From Chloroflexota bacterium (GTDB taxonomy: Bacteria; Chloroflexota; Dehalococcoidia; Lucifugimonadales; SAR202-VII-2), in NCBI GenBank assembly GCA_003228115.1, contig QEVV01000001.1:558001-622000 (forward strand): a stretch of 64,000 bases of DNA, given 5' to 3'. Under the pieces are notes generated by a model. The model did no database searches and was not told where the DNA came from. It saw nothing but the letters and a program-made list of their open reading frames with translations. Within the stretch, counting starts at the first letter, position 1; every line of letters starts with the position of its first letter. Made by a program: the position numbers and the translations under genes. Shown one piece after another: positions 9,770-19,504 of the stretch.

Positions 9770-10537
9770 CTACTCAGACTTTTCTTCTTCCTCAGCTTCT
9801 GCAGAGCCGCTTTCTTCTTGCTCCGCAGCTTCTTCAGCTACATCTTCACTCGCAACTCCCTCTTCGGGAGCTGCCTCGGAGGCAACTTCCTCCTGAGGTG
9901 CAGGAGCCTCTGCAGCGACTTCTTCAGCTACCGATGCCTCAGGCTCCGTGCTGTCTGCCTCGGATGCCTCGGAGCTTTGCTCAACAGACGCCGAAGAGTC
10001 GTTCTCACTCGCTGAACCACCATCTCCATTTTCGACCACGCGTTGGAGGACGATTGCCAGCGACTGTATCGGTGCGTTCAGCACATAAAGCAACTGAGCG
10101 ATCGGGGCCTGCATCTGTCCGAGCAGTATCGCGATCAGTTGGTCCTTGGGGGGAAGCGTCGCCAGCGTGCGGACCTCATCAGATGAGAGCGTCCTGCTTT
10201 CCATAAACGCGCCGTTGATCTCCAACGGCAGGCGGGTTGACCGGATGAACTCAGCAAGAATCCTTGCTGGTTCTATGGGATCCCCGTAGCCGAAGGCGAC
10301 CCCCGTGGGACCCTGGAACACAACCTCAACCGAGGTCTTTCCGGCCTCCCTGGCAGCTATCAAAGCCAGGGTGTTCCTCACTACCCTGAACTCAACATCC
10401 TGGACCGCCAGCCTACGACGTAAATCGTTGAGCTGCTGGGAGGTGAGTCCTTGAAACCGGGCGCCGATAGCGATAGAACTTCGGCTAAGCCTATCCTTCA
10501 GATCTTCTACAGCCTTTACTTTGAACTCTTTGACCAT
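9770..10537 (-). CDS. rplJ: 50S ribosomal protein L10 with about 85-aa acidic low-complexity C-terminal tail
   Basis: L10 core VEDLKDRLSRSSIAIGARFQGLTSQQLNDLRRRL..., then Glu/Ala/Ser-rich tail. Confidence 0.95.
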   Translation of the reverse strand: MVKEFKVKAVEDLKDRLSRSSIAIGARFQGLTSQQLNDLRRRLAVQDVEFRVVRNTLALIAAREAGKTSVEVVFQGPTGVAFGYGDPIEPARILAEFIRSTRLPLEINGAFMESRTLSSDEVRTLATLPPKDQLIAILLGQMQAPIAQLLYVLNAPIQSLAIVLQRVVENGDGGSASENDSSASVEQSSEASEADSTEPEASVAEEVAAEAPAPQEEVASEAAPEEGVASEDVAEEAAEQEESGSAEAEEEEKSE

Positions 10538-10559
10538 TGCGTCTCCTTAAAGAAACACG

Positions 10560-10757
10560 AAGCCCACGCCGAAGGAAGGCGTGGGCGCAGTTCAGCGATT
10601 GAATCGCTGGGACACCTCTATGCCTCAGTGGGCGCTTAACGCTTTCAGCCCCGTCAGGGTCACCCACAGTCTTCAGCAACGGATCTCTTCAGTTGTTGGT
10701 TCCGTATTGAGCGTGAAAGGCGGCCAAAAGGCCATACTTTCCGCCAACTCCTTGAAG
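10560..10757 (-). ncRNA. ribosomal protein L10 leader-like mRNA element (L10(L12) autoregulation) with strong hairpin 5' of rplJ
   Basis: 220-nt rplA-rplJ spacer; minus strand reads GACTGTGGGTGACC...TTAAGCGCCCACTGAGGC resembling the L10 leader core, plus GCCCACGCC-TTCCTTC-GGCGTGGGC hairpin (10562-10586). Confidence 0.6.
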
Positions 10758-11471
10758 CTACTCTACTTTCAGGGCCAGCGTTGCCGGAAGGTCAAGCCTG
10801 ATGCTGGGGCCCATGGTGCTGGTGAGGAAAGCGCTCTTGATGAACTGCCCCTTCACCCCACTGGGCCTCGCCCGAACTATGGTCTCTACTGTTGAAGAGA
10901 GGTTTTCCAACAACTGCTCTTGAGTAAAGCTAACCTTGCCCACCGGCACATGAATGATTGCCGTGCGATCCAGACGGAATTCCACCCGGCCTTTCTTCGC
11001 TTCAACAATCGCCCTGGGGATGTCTTGCGCCTGTACTACCGTACCCGTTCGAGGGTTGGGCATGAGGCCCTTCCTGCCAAGAAGACGGCCAAGCTTTCCA
11101 ATCTTGCCCATCACGTCTGGCGTAGCTATAGCCACATCAAAGCCTGTCCAGCCCTTTTCAATCTCTGCGATAAGCTCGTCATCGCCTACGAAATCAGCGC
11201 CAGCCTCGCGCGCCATTATTGCGCCATCGCTTGAGGCAAAGACAACGACCTTGATCTCTTTGCCCCGGCCGTTCGGAAGCACCACGACGCCGCGCACCTG
11301 TTGCTCGGCGTGGCGAGGGTCAGCCCCTGTGCGAAGGTGAATCTCCACGGTCTCGTCAAATTTGGTCTTTGCAGTCTCTCTTACCAAGCGTACCGCATCC
11401 TCTGGGGAATAGGATCCTTCCTCAGCGATTTTGCTCTCGGCTTCTTTGTAACGATTGCTTCGCTTCGCCAT
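10758..11471 (-). CDS. rplA: 50S ribosomal protein L1
   Basis: TKFDETVEIHLRTGADPRHAEQQVRGVVVLPNGRGKEIKVVVFA. Confidence 0.97.
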   Translation of the reverse strand: MAKRSNRYKEAESKIAEEGSYSPEDAVRLVRETAKTKFDETVEIHLRTGADPRHAEQQVRGVVVLPNGRGKEIKVVVFASSDGAIMAREAGADFVGDDELIAEIEKGWTGFDVAIATPDVMGKIGKLGRLLGRKGLMPNPRTGTVVQAQDIPRAIVEAKKGRVEFRLDRTAIIHVPVGKVSFTQEQLLENLSSTVETIVRARPSGVKGQFIKSAFLTSTMGPSIRLDLPATLALKVE

Positions 11472-11492
11472 AACGTACGTCCTCTGAGAGGG

Positions 11493-11918
11493 TTAGACCC
11501 CTGCTACCTTGATGCCCATGCTCCGGGCCGTGCCTTCAATGATCTTCACTGCTGCATCCGAGTCGTTGGCATTGAGATCCGGCATTTTGGTCGCGGCGAT
11601 CTGCCGCACCTGGTCCATCGTAACCTCACCAACAATCTTGGTCGGCTCGGCAGAGCCCTTGGCCAGACCTGCGGCCTTCTTCAGTAGTTCTGAGGCCGGA
11701 GGCGTCTTCAGAATAAAGGTGAAGGAGCGGTCTTCAAAGACGGTCAATTCAACCGGCACCACTGCGCCCATCTGTTCAGATGTGCGGGCGTTGTACTCTT
11801 TCACGAACTGCATGATGTTGACGCCGTGCTGACCGAGAGCCGGGCCAACGGGAGGGGCCGGCGTAGCCTGCCCACCTTGAATCTGCAGCTTAACTATTGC
11901 GCGGACTTTCTTGGCCAA
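11493..11918 (-). CDS. rplK: 50S ribosomal protein L11
   Basis: [37 protein letters not shown]. Confidence 0.97.
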   Translation of the reverse strand: MAKKVRAIVKLQIQGGQATPAPPVGPALGQHGVNIMQFVKEYNARTSEQMGAVVPVELTVFEDRSFTFILKTPPASELLKKAAGLAKGSAEPTKIVGEVTMDQVRQIAATKMPDLNANDSDAAVKIIEGTARSMGIKVAGV

Positions 11919-11942
11919 CTTTCTCCTACCTCGCCGAGATCC

Positions 11943-12563
11943 CTACACCCGCTCTACTTGGCGGAAGTCCAGTTCTACTGGCGTATCCCGGCCAAAGAAC
12001 GAGACCAGTACCTGCACCTTGCCCTTATCAGGCGAGATGTCATTTACGGTCCCGATGAAGTCGGTGAAGGGTCCCTCAGTAATTCTTACGTTCTGTCCAA
12101 TTTCGAAGCCCACCCGCACTCTGGGGGTGGGCGATTCAATACGCTTAAAGATCGCCTCCAACTCGGCTTCTTCCAGGGGAACCGGCTCCAACTGTCCGGT
12201 GCGCTCATTCTCCACCGAAACGAAGCCCGTAACCCCAGGCGTGTTCCGCACAATCTGCCAAGTCTGGGTGTCCATGATCATACACACCAGCAGATAGCCC
12301 GGAAACACCTTTTTCTGAATCTGTTTACGCTTCCCCTCACGGATCTCAATCTCTTCTTCCGTTGGGATCTCGCACCGGAAGATACGGTCCCGCACATCAA
12401 GGCTCTCAATGCGCTGGGTGAGATTATTCTTGACCCGCTCTTCCTGGCCGGAATAGGTATGAATGATGTACCAGCGCCCGTTCTCTTCACCGGGCACCTT
12501 AACATTCAGCGGCTGCTCTAATTCTTGTTCTTCTTCTTCGGTAACCGAAGTCTTATTTGCCAT
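11943..12563 (-). CDS. nusG: transcription termination/antitermination protein NusG
   Basis: WYIIHTYSGQEERVKNNL...VFPGYLLVCMIMDTQTWQIVRNTPGVTGFV, KOW domain. Confidence 0.96.
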   Translation of the reverse strand: MANKTSVTEEEEQELEQPLNVKVPGEENGRWYIIHTYSGQEERVKNNLTQRIESLDVRDRIFRCEIPTEEEIEIREGKRKQIQKKVFPGYLLVCMIMDTQTWQIVRNTPGVTGFVSVENERTGQLEPVPLEEAELEAIFKRIESPTPRVRVGFEIGQNVRITEGPFTDFIGTVNDISPDKGKVQVLVSFFGRDTPVELDFRQVERV

Positions 12564-12603
12564 GCAACCTCGCCTGGCGCCCTTGTCTAAACACGCCGGA
12601 CAG

Positions 12604-12837
12604 CTAAGGGAAAAGGATAACGTTGAAAACGCGAGTAAACACTGAGTCTACAATTGCCAAAAAGATTGCCACTACCACGGCTACACTTATCACTAGGACT
12701 GTGAGACGCGTCGCCTCTTCTCGTGAGGGCCACACAATCCTTCGGAGCTCAGCGTAGACCTCTCGGAAGAAGCCTAAGCCGCCCCTGCCTCCGCTCGCCG
12801 GTCCCGCCATAGAGCGAGGATTCTGTTGACGCGACAT
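12604..12837 (-). CDS. secE: preprotein translocase subunit SecE
   Basis: FFREVYAELRRIVWPSREEATRLTVLVISVAVVVAIFLAIVDSVFTRVF. Confidence 0.93.
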   Translation of the reverse strand: MSRQQNPRSMAGPASGGRGGLGFFREVYAELRRIVWPSREEATRLTVLVISVAVVVAIFLAIVDSVFTRVFNVILFP

Positions 12838-12841
12838 GGCG

Positions 12842-13012
12842 CTACCTTACTTCCCGGTGCACCCGGTGCACGCGGCAGCGAGGGCAGAACTTGTTCAGTT
12901 CCATCCGGTTAGGGTCATTGCGCCGGTTTTTTTCGGTATGGTACGTACGCTCCCTGCACTCAGTGCACTGCAGGTTGATAAGCGTTCGCGCATTGCCACC
13001 TTTCTTAGCCAT
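12842..13012 (-). CDS. rpmG: 50S ribosomal protein L33 (56 aa; below the ORF-track cutoff)
   Basis: Manual translation [56 protein letters not shown]. Confidence 0.95.
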   Translation of the reverse strand: MAKKGGNARTLINLQCTECRERTYHTEKNRRNDPNRMELNKFCPRCRVHRVHREVR

Positions 13013-13015
13013 GGC

Positions 13016-14221
13016 TTAATCAGTGACCTTTGTGACGACACCAGCGCCTACCGTCCGCCCACCCTCGCGGATGGCGAAACGCACCCCTTCCTCCAAGGCC
13101 ACTGGGTACATCAACTCAAGGGTCATCGTAACGTTGTCTCCGGGCATTACCATCTCAACGCCTTGAGGAAGGCCAATGGAGCCCGTAACGTCCGTAGTCC
13201 GAATGTAGAACTGAGGGCGGTATCCATTGAAGAACGGAGTGTGGCGACCACCCTCCTCCTTACCAAGCACATAGACCTCAGCCTCTGCTGTTGTGTGCGG
13301 CCGGATTGACCCTGGCTTGGCCAGAACCTGACCCCGCTCAACATCTTCCCGGTCAATACCACGCACCAGCACCCCAACGGCGTCGCCGGGCTCGCCTGAT
13401 TCCAGGGTCTTGTGGAACATCTCCACACCGGTGGCAACCGTCTTCTTGGGTTCGTGGTGCAACCCAACGATTTCGACTTCCTCGCCTGCCTTGAGCGTGC
13501 CACGCTCAATTCGCCCCGTGAGCACGGTGCCACGGCCCTTGATGCCGAAGATGTCCTCAATCGGCATCAAGAAGGGGAGATCGCTCGGGCGAACCGGGAT
13601 CGGAATGTAGTCATCCACTGCCTGCATGAGGTCCGCGATGCACTTGTATTCCGGTGACTCAACATCGGTTGACGTAGACTCAAGAGCCGTAAGCCCACTA
13701 ACCCTGACGATGGGAATGTCATCTCCCGGGAACTGGTAGGAAGAGAGCAACTCTCTAACCTCTAGTTCCACCAACTCCAACAACTCTTCATCATCTACCA
13801 TGTCCACCTTGTTCAGGGCCACAACAATGTAGGGCACCTGCACCTGGCGGGCCAGCAAGATGTGCTCTCTCGTCTGGGGCATCGGGCCGTCTGGAGCGCT
13901 AACCACAAGGATGGCGCCGTCCATCTGAGCCGCCCCCGTGATCATGTTCTTGACGTAGTCAGCGTGGCCGGGGCAGTCAATATGGGCGTAGTGACGAGTG
14001 TCCGTCTCGTACTCCACATGCTGAATAGCAATGGTTAGGCCTCGAGCCCTTTCCTCTGGCGCGTTATCGATACTATCGTAGGGCCGATAGCTATTATTGC
14101 TGTTCTTCATCGACATCACCTTGGTAATGGCGGCCGTAAGGGTCGTCTTCCCATGGTCTACGTGCCCAATCGTGCCCACGTTTGCGTGGGGCTTGTTCCT
14201 CACGAACATCTGCTTCGCCAT
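13016..14221 (-). CDS. tuf: elongation factor Tu
   Basis: [51 protein letters not shown]. Confidence 0.98.
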   Translation of the reverse strand: MAKQMFVRNKPHANVGTIGHVDHGKTTLTAAITKVMSMKNSNNSYRPYDSIDNAPEERARGLTIAIQHVEYETDTRHYAHIDCPGHADYVKNMITGAAQMDGAILVVSAPDGPMPQTREHILLARQVQVPYIVVALNKVDMVDDEELLELVELEVRELLSSYQFPGDDIPIVRVSGLTALESTSTDVESPEYKCIADLMQAVDDYIPIPVRPSDLPFLMPIEDIFGIKGRGTVLTGRIERGTLKAGEEVEIVGLHHEPKKTVATGVEMFHKTLESGEPGDAVGVLVRGIDREDVERGQVLAKPGSIRPHTTAEAEVYVLGKEEGGRHTPFFNGYRPQFYIRTTDVTGSIGLPQGVEMVMPGDNVTMTLELMYPVALEEGVRFAIREGGRTVGAGVVTKVTD

Positions 14222-14255
14222 CTCTACCCTCCTAGAGGTTTGAAGAACAACTGAA

Positions 14256-14330
14256 TGGAGCCCACAATCGGAGTCGAACCGATGACCCCGTTCTTACCAA
14301 GAACGTGCTCTGCCTCTGAGCTATGTGGGC
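14256..14330 (-). tRNA. tRNA-Thr(GGT)
   Basis: Cloverleaf on minus strand: GCCCACA acceptor, anticodon stem-loop CGTTC-TTGGTAA-GAACG, TTCGACTCC T-loop, encoded CCA. Confidence 0.95.
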
Positions 14331-14378
14331 TCGCCTAATGTAAGGAAAGCCCCCAGGTCACAGACCCCCGGGGCCGAG

Positions 14379-14466
14379 TGGTGGAGGGGGTAGGATTCGA
14401 ACCTACGAAGCTCTTCCGAGCGCCGGATTTACAGTCCGGTGGCTTAAACCACTCACCCACCCCTCC
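14379..14466 (-). tRNA. tRNA-Tyr(GTA), long variable arm
   Basis: CCGGA-CTGTAAA-TCCGG anticodon arm, GGTTCGAATCC T-arm, encoded CCA. Confidence 0.95.
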
Positions 14467-14562
14467 ACACAACTGTACAAGTGTAGCACGGGCTCCGCTT
14501 TTCGCCAAGCCTCCGTTACGGCGCGTCCAAAGCCACCCCAAGGCTGGTGCGTCTCTCAACGG

Positions 14563-14637
14563 TGGAGCCGGAGGGGGGAGTTGAACCCCCAACCTGACGA
14601 TTACAAATCGCCTGCTCTGCCGTTGAGCTACCCCGGC
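14563..14637 (-). tRNA. tRNA-Thr(TGT)
   Basis: Acceptor GCCGGGG/CTCCGGC, anticodon loop TTTGTAA, T-arm GGGGGTTCAACTCCCCC, encoded CCA. Confidence 0.93.
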
Positions 14638-14763
14638 TGGCATCCCGAAAACGGTCCGCTGGACGCCTAATGCCTAGCTGAGCGCCTTTGGCAGTATAGC
14701 ACCGACTCCGCCCTCGTCCAAGAGATCAGCCTCGCCTTCCGGCCGCGTTGCAGGGGGTGTAGA

Positions 14764-16008
14764 ATGAGCGCCAACTTTACCATCGGCGCTTTGGAACGGA
14801 GCATCGTGACCAACCTACCTTTCAATGGCATCAAGATTCTGGACCTCACGCGGTGGCTTGCCGGCCCTATCGCTACATCTTTATTAGGTGACCTGGGAGC
14901 CGAGGTCATCAAGGTGGAGTCCCTTCCAACGGGAGATCAGACCCGGCAGACGGCTCCCTTTATAGATGGTGAGTCTGCCTACTACATGAGCATCAACCGT
15001 AATAAGAAAAGCGTGGCTTTGAACTTTCGGACGCCGCAGGGCAAGGAAATTCTGAAGCGGCTGGCACTGAGCTGTGACGTTTTGGCCGAGAACTTCAAGG
15101 TGGGCGTAACGGAGCAGATGGGCCTTGGCTATGAAACCCTGAAGGCAGAAAACCCCAGGCTGGTCTACGGAGCCATCACCGCCTATGGCCTCGATGGCCC
15201 CTATCGGGACCGAGCAGGTCTTGACCAGGTGGCCCAGGGGATGGGGGGGCTCGCCAGCGTCACTGGCTTTGACAGCAGCAACCCCGTCAGGGTAGGAGTA
15301 CCGATCTCCGACCTAACGACAGGCATGTTGGCCGCCGTGGCCATTTCGTCTGCCCTTTACGAGCGCCAGGTGACGGGGAAGGGCCGCAGGGTCGAAGTGT
15401 CTCTTTTGGACTCGACAATTGGCTTGCTTACCTTCCAGGCCCAAAAGTTCCTTTCGCTGGGAGACGTGCCGACTCCTCAAGGTAACAATCATCCTTTGTT
15501 GACACCTTGTGGCGTGTTCGAGACCAGCAACGGACCGATGAACCTCTGCGTTTCATCAGACTCCCATTGGAAAATATTCTGCGACATCTTGGACTCTCCG
15601 GAATTGCTGAGCGACCCCCGCTTCACCAATAACACAACGCGACGCCAGCACCAGGACGAGCTCCTTGAGCTTCTCCGCCCACACCTGGCTGTGCGCACCA
15701 GGGAAGAATGGACAGAGGCCCTAAGCGACGGAGGAATTCCCGCTGGCCCTCTCTACTCTGTGGGAGAACTCTTCTCCGACCCCCACGTCCAAGCACGGAA
15801 CGTAGTGGAAACCACGAACCACGCCACATTGGGAGACCTCCCGTTGGTGCGCAGTCCCATTCGCATGGAGGGCATGGAACGTTCAGTGAGGCTGGCGCCA
15901 CCGGTCTTGGGCCAGCACACGAAGGAGGTCCTAGAAGATTTGGGGTTCACTACGGATGAGGTGCGGACACTGCTCGACGAAGGGGTTGCCCTGCAAGCCA
16001 CCCTGTGA
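14764..16008 (+). CDS. CaiB/BaiF family (class III) CoA-transferase
   Basis: GIKILDLTRWLAGPIATSLLGDLGAEVIKVESLPTGDQTR; NRNKKSVALNFRTPQGKEIL. Confidence 0.95.
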   Translation: MSANFTIGALERSIVTNLPFNGIKILDLTRWLAGPIATSLLGDLGAEVIKVESLPTGDQTRQTAPFIDGESAYYMSINRNKKSVALNFRTPQGKEILKRLALSCDVLAENFKVGVTEQMGLGYETLKAENPRLVYGAITAYGLDGPYRDRAGLDQVAQGMGGLASVTGFDSSNPVRVGVPISDLTTGMLAAVAISSALYERQVTGKGRRVEVSLLDSTIGLLTFQAQKFLSLGDVPTPQGNNHPLLTPCGVFETSNGPMNLCVSSDSHWKIFCDILDSPELLSDPRFTNNTTRRQHQDELLELLRPHLAVRTREEWTEALSDGGIPAGPLYSVGELFSDPHVQARNVVETTNHATLGDLPLVRSPIRMEGMERSVRLAPPVLGQHTKEVLEDLGFTTDEVRTLLDEGVALQATL

Positions 16009-16070
16009 GCGCGGCTGTCTAGGCAGGTTAGTAGCAAGACAAGTTAGTAGCGAAAAGGAGTAAACGAACA

Positions 16071-16799
16071 ATGAGCGTCTACGGATATAGGGCACGGATC
16101 GGTTACACGTCTCCCCCAATGCTGACAGAGGTCTTCCCTATAGAGTGGTATGCCATGGCCCCCAAGGGCATGTCTCTCGTGGTGACCTCCCTGGCCATCC
16201 TGGCGGTAACTACGGAAGCGGTTGATGAGAGCTACCAGATGAGCCTCCGCATCGCCAAGGAAATGGGGCGGTCCAATGTAGACCTTGTTGTGCTAGGGGG
16301 CCTCCCTATCAACGCGTCGCAGGGCGCCAGCAAAGTAGATGACCTCATCAAGACGGTCTCAGACAGCAGCGGGGTGCCAGTGACTACGAGCCTCACTGCT
16401 CAGATCAACGCCTTGCGGGCAGTGGGGGCCAGTAAGATAGCCCAAGCCCACCCAATGAGCGAAGACCTGGATGATGCCGCTGCCGGGCCCCTGAGGGAAC
16501 ATGGCTTCAACGTCATTGGCAGCATTGGCGCAGATGTCAATACGGCCTATGAATGGGGCCGCATGTCCATCGAGACCTCCCTGGAACTTGCCCGCCAGGT
16601 CAAGAAGGACTACCCCGAGGCAGACACCATCTGGTTTCCCTGCCCTCACTGGCCCACGGCCGAAATGCTGGAAACGGTAGAGCAAGAGCTGGGAGTGAAC
16701 GCGATTAGCGCCTCCCAGGCCATTGTTTGGGAAGCCATGCGCAAGGTCGGCATCGAAGACAAAATCGAGGGGTATGGGCGCTTGATGAGAGACTTCTAG
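16071..16799 (+). CDS. maleate cis-trans isomerase / arylmalonate decarboxylase family protein
   Basis: RIGYTSPPMLTEVFPIEWYAMAPKGMSLVVT; IGADVNTAYEWGRMS; WFPCPHWPTAEMLETVEQELG. Confidence 0.75.
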   Translation: MSVYGYRARIGYTSPPMLTEVFPIEWYAMAPKGMSLVVTSLAILAVTTEAVDESYQMSLRIAKEMGRSNVDLVVLGGLPINASQGASKVDDLIKTVSDSSGVPVTTSLTAQINALRAVGASKIAQAHPMSEDLDDAAAGPLREHGFNVIGSIGADVNTAYEWGRMSIETSLELARQVKKDYPEADTIWFPCPHWPTAEMLETVEQELGVNAISASQAIVWEAMRKVGIEDKIEGYGRLMRDF

Positions 16800-16834
16800 C
16801 GCCTGCCTTCCTTACTAGGCTGCGGGAGGATCAA

Positions 16835-17287
16835 ATGACAGCAATGACGGAAGTAGAGCTGGCGGCCAAGCGCGCCCGGCTAAGCGGGCGCATCTCTGGT
16901 GACGGGCAGCCCACGCCCACTCGCGGCGTTAACCACATCGCCATCGAAGTCTGGGACTTAGAGCGGTCTCTGGACTTCTATTGCGGACTGCTGGGCTTTC
17001 CTTTAATGAATGTCACCGCTAACCGAGACGAGCCTCTCTCCACCCACGTCAACGTGGATATCGGGGGCAGCATGGCCCTCTCTCTATTCGACTTCCCGCA
17101 CCTGGACAGAGTTGCCTCCGAGGGGGCGGGCGGGGTGATGCATATCGCCATCGCCGCAGACAAAGGTCGAGTAGAAGAAGCAAGGCAGCGGTTGGACGAG
17201 GCCGGTAGGCCCTATCAGCAGATCGGCGGCAATCTGTATTTCCCGGACCCGGATGGTCTCACCCTTGAATTTTGTCTCACGGAGTGA
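16835..17287 (+). CDS. VOC (glyoxalase/dioxygenase superfamily) protein
   Basis: GVNHIAIEVWDLERSLDFYCGLLGFPLM ... NLYFPDPDGLTLEFCLTE; GGAGG 5' of ATG 16835. Confidence 0.85.
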   Translation: MTAMTEVELAAKRARLSGRISGDGQPTPTRGVNHIAIEVWDLERSLDFYCGLLGFPLMNVTANRDEPLSTHVNVDIGGSMALSLFDFPHLDRVASEGAGGVMHIAIAADKGRVEEARQRLDEAGRPYQQIGGNLYFPDPDGLTLEFCLTE

Positions 17288-17299
17288 CGTTACCAAGAG

Positions 17300-18379
17300 A
17301 TGACCACTAAAGAAGAGATCTCGGCTCAAGACCTTCACCCCGTATCCCACGAAACGCTACGGGCCTTCGTTGCCTCTGTCTTGCAACGTCAGGGTGTGCC
17401 TTCCGAAGATGCGGCATTCATTGCCCAGGTACTCGTTGAGGCAGATTTGCGAGGGGTGGAATCCCATGGAGTAACCCGGTTGGCCGGGTACATAGGCATG
17501 ATCCAGGCCGGTGTCCTCAACGCCACTGCCGAAATAAGCATCGTCCAAGATAGCGGGGCCTGCGCCTCGCTTGATGGCGGCATGACCTTCGGCATGCTTG
17601 CCGCCCGCAAGGGAATGGACCTCGCCATAGAAAAGGCCGGCCAATTCGGCGTCTCCTTCGTAACGTCCCGCAACATGAGCCATACGGGAATGGTCGGCTT
17701 CTATCCCATGAGGGCTGCTGCTCAGGGCTTTATCGGAATTGCTTTAAACAACGGGCCTTCCATTGTGCCCCCATTCGGCGGACGGACACCTACCTACGCC
17801 ACGAATCCAATCAGCATCGCCGTTCCCGCAGGGAAGGAAGAGCCAGTGGTCTTGGACATGGCCACTACGATGGTTGCGGCCGGCAAGTTGCGCTTAGCCG
17901 GCAAGAAGGGCGGCGCCATCCCAGCGGATTGGGGCCTTGACCGAGACGGCGTCCCTACTACTGATCCCCAAGAGGTGTTGTTAAACGGCTTCCTTCAGTG
18001 GGCCGGTGGCTACAAAGGTTTCGGCCTTGGCACCATGGTTGAAATTCTGGGCGGTGTGCTATCCGGAGGCCTTTTCGGCTCCGATGTACCAGCCCTGAAG
18101 GATTTCGGCCGTGATCCCCTGGTTTCTAGCGGCGCCTATATCGCCGTGGACATCCAGCGTTTCATGCCCCTTGAAGACTTTAAGGGGAAGGTTGACCGGC
18201 TGGTGAGCCAAGTCAGGGCGGCCGAGCGGGCACCTGGGGTTGAGCGGATTTATCTTCCTGGCGAGCCTGAGTTCCTTCGCAAGCAGGAACGTCTGGCCCA
18301 CGGAATTCCACTGAGCAATGCTGTTTACACAGAGCTGCAAGGCCTGGCCGAGAGCCTGGGCCTCCCTTTCACTCTGTAG
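17300..18379 (+). CDS. Ldh family (malate/L-lactate/ureidoglycolate dehydrogenase-type) oxidoreductase
   Basis: EADLRGVESHGVTRLAGYIGMI; GMVGFYPMRAAAQGFIGIALNNGPSIVPPFGG; FLQWAGGYKGFGLGTMVEILGGVLSG. Confidence 0.92.
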   Translation: MTTKEEISAQDLHPVSHETLRAFVASVLQRQGVPSEDAAFIAQVLVEADLRGVESHGVTRLAGYIGMIQAGVLNATAEISIVQDSGACASLDGGMTFGMLAARKGMDLAIEKAGQFGVSFVTSRNMSHTGMVGFYPMRAAAQGFIGIALNNGPSIVPPFGGRTPTYATNPISIAVPAGKEEPVVLDMATTMVAAGKLRLAGKKGGAIPADWGLDRDGVPTTDPQEVLLNGFLQWAGGYKGFGLGTMVEILGGVLSGGLFGSDVPALKDFGRDPLVSSGAYIAVDIQRFMPLEDFKGKVDRLVSQVRAAERAPGVERIYLPGEPEFLRKQERLAHGIPLSNAVYTELQGLAESLGLPFTL

Positions 18380-18429
18380 GAGCCTTGCCGCCAGCCACTG
18401 CTTAGGAACAAAATTAGGGGCAGAGATAG

Positions 18430-18458
18430 TTGCAGATATCACAAAGTTCTGGTATTCT
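18430..18458 (+). promoter_or_regulatory. candidate sigma70-type promoter for the ACIII locus
   Basis: TTGCAG - 17 nt - TATTCT upstream of 18515. Confidence 0.45.
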
Positions 18459-18514
18459 CCCGCCCGTGGTCAGAAGGCATTGCAGAGGCCACGCAAATTA
18501 GCAGGGTGCCAACT

Positions 18515-18805
18515 ATGGATCCTAGTTACATAACGACTGCCTTCTGGCACGAACTGGCTCTCACCCTACGCCTACTGTTACTCCTCGTAGGTTTCGTGTT
18601 CTTTTTCGCAGGGAACATGGTGGTTGCCCACATGGTGATCCCCTCCCTGGTTATGACCGGACACGCTCCCGAGACGATCTCGCGATACCGGCCTCTTTTC
18701 TACATGGCCGCTTTGACAGGCGCCGCGGGCGTCATAGTGACTTTCATAGTCCTGAGCAACATCATCCAGGTGCTCAGCGACATTTACCCACGATGGTGGA
18801 TCTAG
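18515..18805 (+). CDS. small two/three-TM membrane protein heading the ACIII locus
   Basis: 96 aa hydrophobic ORF immediately 5' of the multiheme cytochrome gene. Confidence 0.65.
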   Translation: MDPSYITTAFWHELALTLRLLLLLVGFVFFFAGNMVVAHMVIPSLVMTGHAPETISRYRPLFYMAALTGAAGVIVTFIVLSNIIQVLSDIYPRWWI

Positions 18806-18828
18806 CAAGGGAGCCTGTTTAGCCGACG

Positions 18829-19434
18829 ATGCGACCAGACCGCAAACTCTTACTTCTCAGCCTACCTGTAGTCCTCATTGGAGGGCTGGTTGCTACCATT
18901 ATCGGTGGCTTTGTCATCTGGCGCGTGGCCGCTCACTACTTCTATCCATTAGAGCTTATCGCCAAGGCAGCTCCTACACAGCCGATTCGTTTCACTCACG
19001 TCACTCACGCAGGCCAGTTGGGCATCGACTGCACGTTCTGCCATCGAACAGTTACAGAAGAGCGCACGGCTGGCATCCCGGCCGTACAGCAATGCATGTT
19101 CTGCCACGCCGTCATCAAGGGCGTGGAAGAAGACAAGGCTAGCGAGATCGCCAAGCTTCAAGAGTACGCGGCCAACGATGAGCCTATCGACTGGATTCGA
19201 GTACACCGTCTCCCCGACCACGTGCAATTCACCCACGAAGTCCATATAAGACGCCTCCCAGAGGTCCTGGGCCTAGGCGAGGACTTTCAGATTCAGGCAG
19301 TATGTTCAACGTGTCATGGCAAGATTTGGGAGATGGAAGAGGTGCGTCAGGTACGGGCACTCAAGATGGGCGACTGCGTAGACTGTCACAGAGCTAACAA
19401 CGCGCCCACCGATTGTGTCATCTGTCACTATTAG
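18829..19434 (+). CDS. actA: pentaheme cytochrome c (ActA-like subunit of alternative complex III)
   Basis: Five CXXCH motifs (CTFCH, CMFCH, CSTCH, CVDCH, CVICH) and N-terminal TM anchor. Confidence 0.88.
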   Translation: MRPDRKLLLLSLPVVLIGGLVATIIGGFVIWRVAAHYFYPLELIAKAAPTQPIRFTHVTHAGQLGIDCTFCHRTVTEERTAGIPAVQQCMFCHAVIKGVEEDKASEIAKLQEYAANDEPIDWIRVHRLPDHVQFTHEVHIRRLPEVLGLGEDFQIQAVCSTCHGKIWEMEEVRQVRALKMGDCVDCHRANNAPTDCVICHY

Positions 19435-19504
19435 GCTAACCCCAGGGCACGCCTCCGAAGCGTGCCCCGCTTAAAGAATACGAGGACCGAGGAAAACGCA
19501 GCAC

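Noticed and set aside
14335-14643. 102-aa minus ORF across tRNA-Tyr/tRNA-Thr
   Set aside because: Spurious translation of tRNA genes.
16026-16051. Short direct repeat ggttagtagcaa / agttagtagcga before the maleate isomerase-like gene
   Set aside because: Only about 10 bp each; too short to separate from chance.
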